Of a DNA stretch of 32,976 nucleotides, positions 8,014 through 15,998 are shown one piece after another (the first letter of the stretch is position 1; every line of letters begins with the position of its first letter). The DNA is from Lentisphaerota bacterium. Its GTDB lineage: Bacteria > Verrucomicrobiota > Lentisphaeria > Victivallales > Victivallaceae. Where the stretch lies: NCBI GenBank assembly GCA_015061575.1, contig SUWF01000032.1, forward strand, positions 1 through 32,976. The letters run 5' to 3'. The notes under the pieces were generated by a model. That model was given only the letters and a program-made list of their open reading frames with translations. It was not told where the DNA came from and ran no database searches. A program made the position numbers and the translations under genes.

Positions 8014-8703
8014 CTACTCCAAAAATTTTTTATTTCCATCAAGGCTGCCACGGAGGTTGTTTACATAAATTTCGTAATTCCCGGTGATCTTGATCGTAAA
8101 AACGGTGATATATTTTTTCAATGCCAAAACCCGGTATCCCAGATCGATTCCAAATACCGCAAAACGCGCCATGGAAATTTTGCCGTGATCATAATGGCCT
8201 GCCTGCCATTTGGCGGAAAAAGTAATGATCCCCGGCTTTAACCACCTTAAAAAGCCATGCATACACATACCACCAGCAAGCTGCTGTTCGGTTATTTGTG
8301 GATTTATTTTTAACTGAAAAGCATCAATCTTATCAGCAACGAGCAAAAGACAATCGTGATGCGCATGATCTTTGTCGCCGCCGATCCAGCCGATTACAGC
8401 CGGCGGCCAGTGGCACATTGCACTTCCAGTCAGCAGTTCAGGCGCAACACCATCGGTGAGCAAAAAACCGTCCGGGCAAACTTTCAGCAATGGCGAATTC
8501 AAGTCCGACCAGAAACTTTGTTCTTCGTCATTTCCAGGAGAAGAATCTTCACTCCAACTGGCTTGGTTAATATTGACTCCCCCTCCGCCACTGCCACCAC
8601 TGCCTCCTCCCCAGCCACTACCGCCGCCACCGTTGCCGCCGTTGCCGCCGCCGTCATCACCAGCTTCTCCCGGGCGTTCATTGCGATAGAACTCATTACT
8701 CAT
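8014..8703 (-). CDS. Glycine-rich phage tail-region protein
   Basis: A 229-residue protein with a striking Gly/Ser/Asn run at residues about 13-42, followed by an Asn/Gln linker and a globular part with several Trp and His (MCHWPPAVIGWIGG, HAHHDCLLL, WQAGHYDHG). I do not recognise a family. The start at 8703 overlaps the stop of the upstream gene by 8 nt and is preceded by AAGGCGG; an in-frame ATG at 8721 lacks this. The Gly-rich N-terminus suggests a flexible linker in a virion protein between distal tail and fibre genes. Confidence 0.6.
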   Translation of the reverse strand: MSNEFYRNERPGEAGDDGGGNGGNGGGGSGWGGGSGGSGGGGVNINQASWSEDSSPGNDEEQSFWSDLNSPLLKVCPDGFLLTDGVAPELLTGSAMCHWPPAVIGWIGGDKDHAHHDCLLLVADKIDAFQLKINPQITEQQLAGGMCMHGFLRWLKPGIITFSAKWQAGHYDHGKISMARFAVFGIDLGYRVLALKKYITVFTIKITGNYEIYVNNLRGSLDGNKKFLE

Positions 8704-9235
8704 TGCTTGCCGCCTTTGCAAACGCGCACATTTTAGTCAGCATAAAAGTTGCTACTGTCACCGGATACTGCATTATATCATAAGTATCGTTATTTTTACG
8801 AATCAACGCAACCGGATAATGCCAGGCATCAAACTCGCCATACTCCAGCACAGGATTTTGCCAAACGCCAGTATCATCAGCTATTTGCACTTTTACACAC
8901 AACAGCCCCTCCTTAAGCGCAATTTGCTGTTTTTTCATTGTAAATGTTTTCCCATTTACACAAACAAAACCCTCTGAAACTTCCAGTTTAACATTGCCTT
9001 TATCATCGGGATCCTGCATTGAAACAATAAAACTGCCGTGCGAGGTGTTAGTTTCTGCGACAGCCCGACCACGCGCCCCGGGTATTGCGGTTATAATTAT
9101 TCCGGCAGAAGTATGTGAAAGACGAATGCCCTTACCGGAAACCAACCGCATGGCAGTCAGGTGGTCGATCAGTTGGTTCCATAGATTCAGTATGGAACCA
9201 AATTTTTCGCCTTTATTCAATTTCCTTGGAATCAT
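8696..9235 (-). CDS. Phage tail-region protein of unknown function
   Basis: A 179-residue protein. The N-terminal segment FGSILNLWNQLIDHL is helical, then GKGIRLSHTSAGIIITA begins a beta-rich region. The order (helix, then a short beta motif resembling fibre-attachment domains) suggests a small distal-tail structural protein. It overlaps the upstream gene by ATGA and the downstream gene by 8 nt, indicating tight translational coupling. No recognised family. Confidence 0.6.
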   Translation of the reverse strand: MIPRKLNKGEKFGSILNLWNQLIDHLTAMRLVSGKGIRLSHTSAGIIITAIPGARGRAVAETNTSHGSFIVSMQDPDDKGNVKLEVSEGFVCVNGKTFTMKKQQIALKEGLLCVKVQIADDTGVWQNPVLEYGEFDAWHYPVALIRKNNDTYDIMQYPVTVATFMLTKMCAFAKAASNE

Positions 9236-10002
9236 AATTCAGCCCCGTACAGATCCTTATCCCAACCCTTACTATTACCACTCCGGGTCCATGTAAGCGT
9301 GGCGAACCAAGCTTTGCCGCCCCAAAACACATTCGCATTATCGCACTTCCAGTCGCCACCAATAATTCCCAGAGAATAGGTAGGTTGTCCAACTTTGTTA
9401 AGTTTATTGGCAACCAAAGCACCTGCAGCATTACAACTTCGGCATCTGACCGTTTCTGTGATACTGTAAACAGCCACATCAAAACTATCCACGCCGGGTT
9501 TAAGTGGTGATTTCAGTCTGCGATATCGTTTGCCGGATTTATCAACAGGCGCACTTGCCAGTTCTTTTACCCAAGCATATTTATCGGCATCATTACCCGA
9601 AATACCATCTTCGCGGGCCGTAGCCCACCATGAAGGGACTGAGCTTATTCCGGGAGCCGCCACAAGATAGTAATTCCAGCATGTTCGATATTTCGGGTGC
9701 GCTTCCAATGGCAGCGACAACATGGATCCTGAAAGCTGGGCAGACTTTTGTCCGTAAGCAGTATTAGGCTCCGAAGTATCGTTACCATCAAAATCACTTG
9801 CATATCGAATTTCGCAAGCCCAGATCAGGGGACTTTCCTGAAACATTCTGACAGCCGACACCTTGCCATTTTCAGTTGACATACCCGGGAAAAGCCCGGC
9901 ATAAAGAGTTTCGATTTCTTCTTTGGCTCCGGTCATTGTTACCGACGAGGAAATTCCGGAATCATTGCGTTCCTTATTTCTGGAACCGAGTTTTACACCC
10001 AT
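9232..10002 (-). CDS. Distal tail protein of unknown function
   Basis: A 256-residue protein, start supported by GGGAG upstream (overlapping the tape-measure stop). It is rich in aromatic residues and beta structure (WNYYLVAAPGISSVPSWWA, FWGGKAWFATLTWTR) and has a CRSC pair near residue 190. In siphophages the gene after the tape measure usually encodes the distal tail protein; position and composition fit, but I recognise no specific domain. It has an ATGA junction with the following gene. Confidence 0.6.
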   Translation of the reverse strand: MGVKLGSRNKERNDSGISSSVTMTGAKEEIETLYAGLFPGMSTENGKVSAVRMFQESPLIWACEIRYASDFDGNDTSEPNTAYGQKSAQLSGSMLSLPLEAHPKYRTCWNYYLVAAPGISSVPSWWATAREDGISGNDADKYAWVKELASAPVDKSGKRYRRLKSPLKPGVDSFDVAVYSITETVRCRSCNAAGALVANKLNKVGQPTYSLGIIGGDWKCDNANVFWGGKAWFATLTWTRSGNSKGWDKDLYGAEL

Positions 10003-10003
10003 A

Positions 10004-12199
10004 CTAAAATACTCCCAATTGACGGCAAAGGTTTTCTATTTTTTGAACAGTTGTGACAAGTTGTCTTGTATGTTCTGAAATTATTCTGTTGTATCTGGCG
10101 GATGATGGCATCCTTACCGAGCCCTGAAAACCACCGCGCGAAGCCAGTGCGTTGGTCTTGATCGAAAGATCTCCCAAACGGGGGCCTTGCACATTCTTGA
10201 GTTGAAAAGTTAATTCTGTAAGTCTTTTAATCCACTCGGTTTCGGTATCATCCAGGGATCTTCCTTTAGCTGCCTGCGCCTCCTGAATGGCCCGTGCTTG
10301 AGCTGCCTCATATCCTCTGCCGGACTGTTCCATGACCTGATACTTCAAATCAGTGGCTTTTTTAAACAAAGAATTTTGCAGATTCAATTCGGCTTGAGCC
10401 ATCAAGGTATCTTCCAGGACAGCTTTTTCATCTTGCGTTAATTTCAGATTTTTTTCACGTAATTCCCGTTCTAACTTTAATGCAGCGGCCTTGTCAAACA
10501 TTCCCTGTGCAATTAGCAAGTCGTAATCATATTCATGAGCCAAATTTCCCAGATAATTTCTCTTGGCCGTAGCTTGTTTTTCAAGCTCTTCTGAATGCTG
10601 ACGATCAAGCGTTTGAATCTGCTTGCGCAATGAAGCCTGCTGCTCTTGAGATTTAACTATTGACGTACAGACTTCAAGAAGCTGCTCTTCCAATTGAGCA
10701 TAAGCTATTGCATCCTCCGGGGAGTATTCCTGGCCGGCAGAATATTTCCAGGCAATTTTATTGCGCTGCTCCTCCAAACGCTTCTTTTCCCGCACTAACT
10801 TGCGATAACCCACCATTTGAGAATCAAGCCATTGCTGCCGATTATTCCGCTTATACTCATAATCATCAGATTCTTCAAAAGCATCATTCCATGCCTTTAC
10901 CCGGGAAGCATAATGCGCTGAACGATATTTCTGCATAGCTTCTGCTGTTTTTCGCCGCGCATCCGTAACAGCTTCCCGAGCTTCCGCATCACTGCCAAAA
11001 CCACTATCTCGCAAAGAACCGGAACGCTTTTCGAGCTCCAGAGCTTCTTCCAAATATCCGATTGATTCAGAGATACCTTTAAGCGTTTCCGCCGAATGTC
11101 CTTCGCGTTCCGCCCAGGCATAAACGCCTCGAATATCCCGCAGCATTCCCTCCAAATCATTGTTGTTGCTCGATAAATACTGATCAAAGTTTTTTCCGGC
11201 GCCGGCTTCAGTCCACCAATAACTGTCACCAAGTCCTTTCATATACGAGGCGCGGGCTTGCCTGATCTTTGCCTCGGCTTGCTGCTCTGCGTTGTCGGCT
11301 TCTTTTCCCGCCCTGACACGACGTAATTTTTTCTCTACCTCGGTCAAATTAAGGATTCTTCCGGTAGTACGATCGATTTGAGCTCCCAAATTGCCATATT
11401 CTTTTTGCAAAGAATTTAACAAACTCAACGTTTCAGCTTTGGTTGTGTTGGAAGCTGCTTCTACGGAACTCAATTCTTTCAGTCTGTCAACACACTGCTG
11501 GGCGGCCTCTGCTTGTTTTTTCAATTTATCAGCTTCGCGTTCAGATTCCTCAGCGGCGTGTTCGGCTTGTGCTGCATATTCTTCTGACGATACCGTCAAT
11601 GCATCAAAAACCGCAGTTCCGATTGCGGCCAAAGCAGCTATCGCCATTGTTATAAGTGCGATCGGCGAAAGCAGTGCGTTGACCACTGCCGCCAATGCGC
11701 CGACTGGCGGAACCGAAGCCCCGGCTGCTGCACCAAGAGCTCCAACCGCAGCAGCGCCTTTGCCGATTTGTTCACCGGCACCAACCCCCCTTAACTTGTT
11801 AAGCAATCCGGTAAAAAAGCCGATCTTACCGCCAGCCTTACCAACTTCACTCGCCGCATCCGCCGCATTGTCGGCAATATCACCCAAGGCGTCACTTGCT
11901 GCATCAGGTATATCAATATCGCCACGCACTGTGTATGTTTGATCTTCCGCTTCCGGAATTTCCGGAGCATTAACAACGCCGGTAATGGTATATTCCTGAT
12001 CCTCCACTTCCGGAATTTCCGGAGCATTGACAACGCCGGTGATAGCGTACTCCTGATCTTCCACTTGCGGAACTTCAGGCGTTGAAGCGGAAGGCCCCAT
12101 ATTCATAGACGAAACAGCGGCGCGGGTTTCCTCGACCACCCGCGAGAGTTCCTGCCGATACTGTTCGGCATCCAAAGTGATCTTGCAAACCGTTGGCAT
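10004..12199 (-). CDS. Tape measure protein
   Basis: A 731-residue protein, the largest in the late region. After a short N-terminal helix it has three tandem 19-residue repeats (about residues 47-103; core EDQEYTITGVVNAPEIPE). A hydrophobic Ala/Gly-rich segment follows (about 145-200) with at least two membrane-like stretches. The rest is a long alpha-helical coiled-coil region rich in Glu, Lys, Gln and Ala. Hydrophobic segment plus long coiled coil, after the presumed tail tube and chaperone genes, is characteristic of tape measures, which set tail length and span the host membrane during injection. Length would predict a tail of roughly 100 nm by the usual proportionality. Confidence 0.85.
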   Translation of the reverse strand: MPTVCKITLDAEQYRQELSRVVEETRAAVSSMNMGPSASTPEVPQVEDQEYAITGVVNAPEIPEVEDQEYTITGVVNAPEIPEAEDQTYTVRGDIDIPDAASDALGDIADNAADAASEVGKAGGKIGFFTGLLNKLRGVGAGEQIGKGAAAVGALGAAAGASVPPVGALAAVVNALLSPIALITMAIAALAAIGTAVFDALTVSSEEYAAQAEHAAEESEREADKLKKQAEAAQQCVDRLKELSSVEAASNTTKAETLSLLNSLQKEYGNLGAQIDRTTGRILNLTEVEKKLRRVRAGKEADNAEQQAEAKIRQARASYMKGLGDSYWWTEAGAGKNFDQYLSSNNNDLEGMLRDIRGVYAWAEREGHSAETLKGISESIGYLEEALELEKRSGSLRDSGFGSDAEAREAVTDARRKTAEAMQKYRSAHYASRVKAWNDAFEESDDYEYKRNNRQQWLDSQMVGYRKLVREKKRLEEQRNKIAWKYSAGQEYSPEDAIAYAQLEEQLLEVCTSIVKSQEQQASLRKQIQTLDRQHSEELEKQATAKRNYLGNLAHEYDYDLLIAQGMFDKAAALKLERELREKNLKLTQDEKAVLEDTLMAQAELNLQNSLFKKATDLKYQVMEQSGRGYEAAQARAIQEAQAAKGRSLDDTETEWIKRLTELTFQLKNVQGPRLGDLSIKTNALASRGGFQGSVRMPSSARYNRIISEHTRQLVTTVQKIENLCRQLGVF
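11884..12058 (-). repeat. Three tandem 57-bp in-frame repeats in the tape measure gene
   Basis: Two units (11941-11997 and 11998-12054) are nearly identical at DNA level, beginning GATCTTCCGCTTCCGG and GATCCTCCACTTCCGG. A third, more diverged unit precedes them on the plus strand, and a partial start follows at 12055. Each encodes 19 residues (EDQEY...PEIPE). As the unit is a multiple of three, copy number can change without a frameshift. Confidence 0.85.
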
Positions 12200-12205
12200 A
12201 AATAA

Positions 12206-12922
12206 TTACTCCAGACTCTTTTTTTCGATGTACCCTTTGGCAAGAGTATCAATTCTTGCGGTTATTTTTTCTTCGATTTCCTGCGGGATCCGGCGGCGTA
12301 TCTGACCGCCATCCACACTTTCCCGACGATTCCAGTTGACGATCAACGAACACACTGTTGAAAGGCTCATCCGGTGCAGGCAATAATCAAAGCTCATGCC
12401 GGATTCCCGCGCTGCAGTCGAAGCCATAAAACTTGCCCATATACCATCATATATGCCGGATTCTCCGGAATCGCCGGAAGTTTTCAGCGGCATCATATCG
12501 AACGGCAGAAACGCCGATTTTATGATGTTTTTTACCTCCTCGAGCAGAGTTTCCGCATCAAGCCCGGTCGCCAACGCAAACCCAGTGGCATTTTCAGCAA
12601 TTCTTTCGACCGGACAATTCAGTTCACGCAAATCCATTTGACTCAATATGTAGAGAAACACTTCCCAGTCCCGGATCTCCGCAGCTCCACCGATTACAAA
12701 GGGGCTTTCCAGCAGCCACAAAAACGACCATTTGGCAACCGTCAGCGGGCGGATCGGCAATTTGCCGATGCGGTAATCGCCAAGATCAAGCACTTCCAGC
12801 AGCAACTGTTTTTCGTCAGCCGAATTATACCGGGCTTTTTCCAGCTCTTTTAAAATGTGATCGCCGGCAAGAATTTCATTAAATTCCTTGCCGGCGAGCA
12901 GCTCCAGGGTTTTCGCGTCCAT
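12206..12922 (-). CDS. Probable tail assembly chaperone
   Basis: A 238-residue mostly helical protein located between the small tail protein and the tape measure, the usual place of tail assembly chaperones (lambda G/GT-like position). The N-terminal half reads like an acidic helical domain (LELLAGKEFNEILAGDH, LPIRPLTVAKWSFLWLL). The C-terminal third ends in basic helices (RRRIPQEIEEKITARID). I see no convincing slippery sequence for a G/GT frameshift. The function rests on gene order rather than a recognised domain. Confidence 0.55.
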   Translation of the reverse strand: MDAKTLELLAGKEFNEILAGDHILKELEKARYNSADEKQLLLEVLDLGDYRIGKLPIRPLTVAKWSFLWLLESPFVIGGAAEIRDWEVFLYILSQMDLRELNCPVERIAENATGFALATGLDAETLLEEVKNIIKSAFLPFDMMPLKTSGDSGESGIYDGIWASFMASTAARESGMSFDYCLHRMSLSTVCSLIVNWNRRESVDGGQIRRRIPQEIEEKITARIDTLAKGYIEKKSLE

Positions 12923-12925
12923 TTT

Positions 12926-13270
12926 TTACGATGCCGCCGGCGTTGCTGCTGATTTGATCGGACAACTGCCGCTGATGCTGGCAGTTTTATGCGCATTGTT
13001 CGCTTCTTTGAACGATATATTGTCGATCTTGTAAACATCACCGGCAACAGTCAGTTCGCCGCCAACCGTGATTGCGGACAAATCAGCATCTTCAACAATG
13101 TTTGCTTCGATCTGGATGGTCTTTTTTTTGCTGTGAACATCCGTCTGTTCAATATTACCGTCTTCATCCACCGCTTCTGCCGTGGAAGCGGTTTCGCCGT
13201 AAGCTACCGACTGAATTCGCAAGCCGGCTACGGCATTTTTATACTTTGCCAACCCAAAAACGATTGTCAT
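12926..13270 (-). CDS. Small beta-rich tail protein (tail tube candidate)
   Basis: A 114-residue protein beginning MTIVFGLAKYKNAVAG. This start (13270) has AAGGAAT at proper distance; an earlier in-frame ATG at 13294 lacks one. The sequence is beta-rich with regular strands (KKKTIQIEANIVE, GGELTVAGDVYKIDNISFKEA) and ends in an Ala-rich tail. It sits directly after gp37, where Mu has its sheath and tube genes. With no sheath gene present, it is the best candidate for the tail tube subunit, though short for one. Confidence 0.5.
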   Translation of the reverse strand: MTIVFGLAKYKNAVAGLRIQSVAYGETASTAEAVDEDGNIEQTDVHSKKKTIQIEANIVEDADLSAITVGGELTVAGDVYKIDNISFKEANNAHKTASISGSCPIKSAATPAAS

Positions 13271-13290
13271 ATCTGTATTCCTTTTTTCTT

Positions 13291-13707
13291 TCAAATAACA
13301 CTTTGTTTACACACCAAGCCGATTGCCAGCACGGCGTAATCGATCACCGTACTCCCGGCAGTACAATCCTCCGGATGGATCCACACGCCGTTGAGATCTC
13401 TGCCATCCGGCGGCAGGATCTCCATAATTTTACCCGGCAGCTTAAATAACTCCAAAGCCCGCTCATCGCTGGCACTGCGGAACTCATCGAGCACCACCAG
13501 CGTGAGGCGGTCTTCCCGGACGGTGGATTCTGCGGTAAAAGCAAAACCGTCGAACACGATCAATACTGCGGGGAGTTTCTCCGGATTGATCGCCCGGATT
13601 TCAGTAAGAAATTGCTCCGGGTTTTGCACCGCACAAATGCGGACTGTGGAAAATACTTCCTGCAATTCTGCTGCAATATCCGTGGCGATTCTTTCCAGAG
13701 AAATCAT
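13291..13707 (-). CDS. Mu gp37-like tail terminator/completion protein
   Basis: A 138-residue protein. Layout (N-terminal helix MISLERIATDIAAELQEVF, strand LPAVLIVFDGFAF, strand DRLTLVVLDEFR, C-terminal helix and strand IDYAVLAIGLVC) matches the Mu gp37 family (DUF1834), which functions at the head-tail or tail-terminus junction. It follows gp36 exactly as in Mu, three nt after its stop, with AAGGA upstream of the start. Confidence 0.7.
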   Translation of the reverse strand: MISLERIATDIAAELQEVFSTVRICAVQNPEQFLTEIRAINPEKLPAVLIVFDGFAFTAESTVREDRLTLVVLDEFRSASDERALELFKLPGKIMEILPPDGRDLNGVWIHPEDCTAGSTVIDYAVLAIGLVCKQSVI

Positions 13708-13710
13708 TTT

Positions 13711-14136
13711 TCAAAAATCCTTCATGTTATCCCTGCCAAATACCGCCGATTCACCATGCCGTATGGCAATGCGGTTGGAAGAATCCACTTTTTCGGCAGC
13801 ATCCGGCAGCTTGAACAAGTCCTGCTGGATCTTTTCCAGATATTTGCGTACTTGTTCAACTCTGCCCTTGACTTTTTCAGCATAATTACTGCCGGCAGCT
13901 CTGGCGTACGCACGCTCTTCGGCAAGCGTTAAAGTCCAGTCTTTCAACAGTGCCAGACTGCGCGGAGTTGTTACCGGGAGAGTGTACCGGCTTGCCAGAC
14001 TGCCGTCAACTTCGGCGGCGACAGCGGCAAGGTCGCTTTCAGCAGTTGCCGGTACATCCGCATCAGTGCAAAGGTAGATCTCGTTAAAGATCTTCCGTCC
14101 CAACCGCTGCCGGAGTTCAACCACATCGGCGTACAT
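13711..14136 (-). CDS. Mu gp36-like head-tail connector (DUF1320)
   Basis: A 141-residue protein starting MYADVVELRQRLG. The early VDGSLASRYTLPV segment and LLKDWTLTLAEERAYAR helix are typical of the DUF1320/gp36 family, adaptor proteins stacked under the portal. The ATG overlaps the TGA of the major capsid gene (TGATG), giving translational coupling. Gene order capsid-gp36-gp37 is as in Mu. Confidence 0.85.
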   Translation of the reverse strand: MYADVVELRQRLGRKIFNEIYLCTDADVPATAESDLAAVAAEVDGSLASRYTLPVTTPRSLALLKDWTLTLAEERAYARAAGSNYAEKVKGRVEQVRKYLEKIQQDLFKLPDAAEKVDSSNRIAIRHGESAVFGRDNMKDF

Positions 14137-15032
14137 CAGTTGAGGATCCCGCCAAACACCAGATGCGGAAACGCTGCTGCCGCACTGCCGTAAGCAGCGG
14201 TACCGAAAACGGCCTGATCTTCCATAAAGACCCCTTCATCAGTCGGCGCATTTTTACTGACCAGACCGCTTTCCTTGCTTTTCTGCACCGCCACCGGCTT
14301 GATCGGACCATTGCAGCACATCAAATACCAGTTATTGCCGGCGGCACCGACCAGACGGGGATTGACGATCAATTTGGTAAGATTCCGGCACTCGTTGCTG
14401 ACCGTGGTATTACCAGTTTCGTCTTTGATAAATTCATTTTCCAGAATCGCTTTGGCTTTGAACTGCAGAGCAGGACCGACCATCAAGGTATCCGGAACCA
14501 CCGCCAGCGGCTCATTGGCATGACCTTTATAACCGCCCATTGTGCTGTATGCTGCTTTGAACGATTCATGACTCAAAGCATCCGTGGTCTTGTTGCAGAT
14601 CACGGACTTGTCGTATTTGCGGTCGGTGGCAAAAAATGCCTTGTTGTCGATCCACTTGGCAGGGTTCGTCAACGCTTCCAGTGCCAGACGATCCCAGATC
14701 GCTTTGCTGGCGACCGCCATCTGCTGGATCGCCGGCAGATACATCGTCCAGTTGTCAGTTTCAAGTTCCCGGACATTGATACCGATGGTATCCTCGTAGG
14801 AATCTTCGGTCATGGTGAGCATCTTGCCGGAGAGATTTTTGATCACACGGCTGCCCATCCATCTGCGCATGTGTGCAAACTGCTCCAGAAACGGCAGTTT
14901 TACCACGCTGTGAGCCGCGTCGCCCACCGCCATGGCAAACTGTTCATAACAAGAGGGAGTGCCTTCAAAAGCCTTGGCAAACGCCAAATCGTATGCCGTG
15001 CGCATGGCATCAAATTTTTCATTCAGATTCAT
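14136..15032 (-). CDS. Mu gpT-like major capsid protein
   Basis: A 298-residue protein, the usual size for Mu-like gpT major head subunits. Recognisable stretches are MRRWMGSRVIKNLSGKMLTM, YEDTIGINVRELETDNW and the late LIVNPRLVGAAGNNWYLM segment, which fit the HK97-fold gpT family. The start has AAAGGAACAC upstream. It lies between decoration protein and gp36. Subunits would form the icosahedral shell after I-protease maturation. Confidence 0.93.
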   Translation of the reverse strand: MNLNEKFDAMRTAYDLAFAKAFEGTPSCYEQFAMAVGDAAHSVVKLPFLEQFAHMRRWMGSRVIKNLSGKMLTMTEDSYEDTIGINVRELETDNWTMYLPAIQQMAVASKAIWDRLALEALTNPAKWIDNKAFFATDRKYDKSVICNKTTDALSHESFKAAYSTMGGYKGHANEPLAVVPDTLMVGPALQFKAKAILENEFIKDETGNTTVSNECRNLTKLIVNPRLVGAAGNNWYLMCCNGPIKPVAVQKSKESGLVSKNAPTDEGVFMEDQAVFGTAAYGSAAAAFPHLVFGGILN

Positions 15033-15054
15033 AGTTTAGTGTTCCTTTCGTTTT

Positions 15055-15447
15055 TCAGATCAAAACTGCCACACCATCAGCGGTGACATCGATCACTTTG
15101 CCGGCTTTGATTTTATTGGTGCCGCCGATCTTGCCGACGGTTTGATCATCGACGATATAGCAATCCTTGCCGATGTCAGCGACGGTCAAAGCCTCGCCGC
15201 CTTCGCCGTTTTCAAAAAGAAAACAACCTTTCTTGGCGACGATCTTTTCGCCGGCAACTGCACTGTTTTCGGCGCGGCCCAGAACCACCAGATTGGCAGT
15301 ATCAGCGGCAGCAACGGCATTGCCGGCACTGTTCTGACCAACCAGACTGCCGGCGTAGATTTCACTGTCAGCAGTGCGTTCGTAGTGGTATTTCACGGCA
15401 TCGACATGCAATTCGGGAGTGTTGCGGTTTTCAGAGAGTTTACTCAT
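15055..15447 (-). CDS. Capsid decoration (cement)-like protein
   Basis: A 130-residue beta-rich protein with a Gly/Ala/Val-heavy composition: EIYAGSLVGQNSAGNAVAAADT, KAGKVIDVTADGVAVLI. It fits small capsid cement proteins (DUF2190-like) that sit between protease/scaffold and major capsid genes. The start overlaps the protease stop as ATGA and has AAAGGTG upstream. Confidence 0.7.
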   Translation of the reverse strand: MSKLSENRNTPELHVDAVKYHYERTADSEIYAGSLVGQNSAGNAVAAADTANLVVLGRAENSAVAGEKIVAKKGCFLFENGEGGEALTVADIGKDCYIVDDQTVGKIGGTNKIKAGKVIDVTADGVAVLI

Positions 15448-15998
15448 TTTTCTTCACCTTTCTTTTTGCGATTCAAATATTCTTCTTCGGCATTTTTGAT
15501 CCCGGCATTCTTCAGGGCATTGATCGCCAGTTTGTCGGCATCGGTCAAAGCTGTGGAATCAGCTTCCGTGCGCGTTTTGCCTTCCGGCAACCGTTCAATC
15601 GGAACTTTCTTGCCGGTATGCTGCAAGTGTGCGGAAAGTGCCTTGCTGTCCAGGCTGTTCACGTACTCCATATCAGCGTTGGTGATCTTGCCTTCGGCGC
15701 GGCCCTGCGCCACCAGCCGGGCGTGAGCATCTTTTTCCGCCGTCGCAGCAAGTTCATCCAGTTTTGCTTGCTTTTCATCAGCCGAAGCGGCCTTTTCCGC
15801 TTCGGCTTTGAGCGCGGCGATCACTTCGTCAATGCCGGCAGCAGCATCCAATTTCAGCAGCGTTTTCACCTGTTCGATCAAATCGGCTTTTTCCTCGATT
15901 TCGGCAGCGATCGCATCCTGTTCTTTTTCGTTTTCCGCCGTAAGCGCAAGCGAATCGCGCCCCAGCAATTTTTTGAGGGCATTTTCAACTTTGGTCAT
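15444..15998 (-). CDS. Internal-start scaffold protein (Mu Z-like)
   Basis: An ATG at 15998, in frame with the protease gene, is preceded by AAAGGAA ending about 7 nt upstream, a better ribosome site than many true starts here. The product would be 184 residues beginning MTKVENALKKLLGRD, all within the charged helical scaffold part. In Mu, gene Z is likewise nested in the 3' half of I. The start is inferred from sequence context; it was not demonstrated. Confidence 0.7.
   Translation of the reverse strand: MTKVENALKKLLGRDSLALTAENEKEQDAIAAEIEEKADLIEQVKTLLKLDAAAGIDEVIAALKAEAEKAASADEKQAKLDELAATAEKDAHARLVAQGRAEGKITNADMEYVNSLDSKALSAHLQHTGKKVPIERLPEGKTRTEADSTALTDADKLAINALKNAGIKNAEEEYLNRKKKGEEK

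Noticed and set aside
8372-8689. Proline-rich plus-strand ORF at 8.4-8.7 kb
   Set aside because: It is the complement of the Gly-rich linker of the tail-region protein.
11391-11942. Long plus-strand open frame over the tape measure (Ala/Ser-rich)
   Set aside because: It is opposite the helical tape-measure frame, has no ribosome site and has low-complexity composition.
12206-13270. Programmed frameshift in the tail chaperone genes
   Set aside because: I looked for a slippery heptamer near the end of the 238-residue gene and found none that would join a second frame before the tape measure.
14163-15086. 307-codon plus-strand ORF opposite the major capsid gene
   Set aside because: It is antisense to a well-recognised gene and has no start context or domain.
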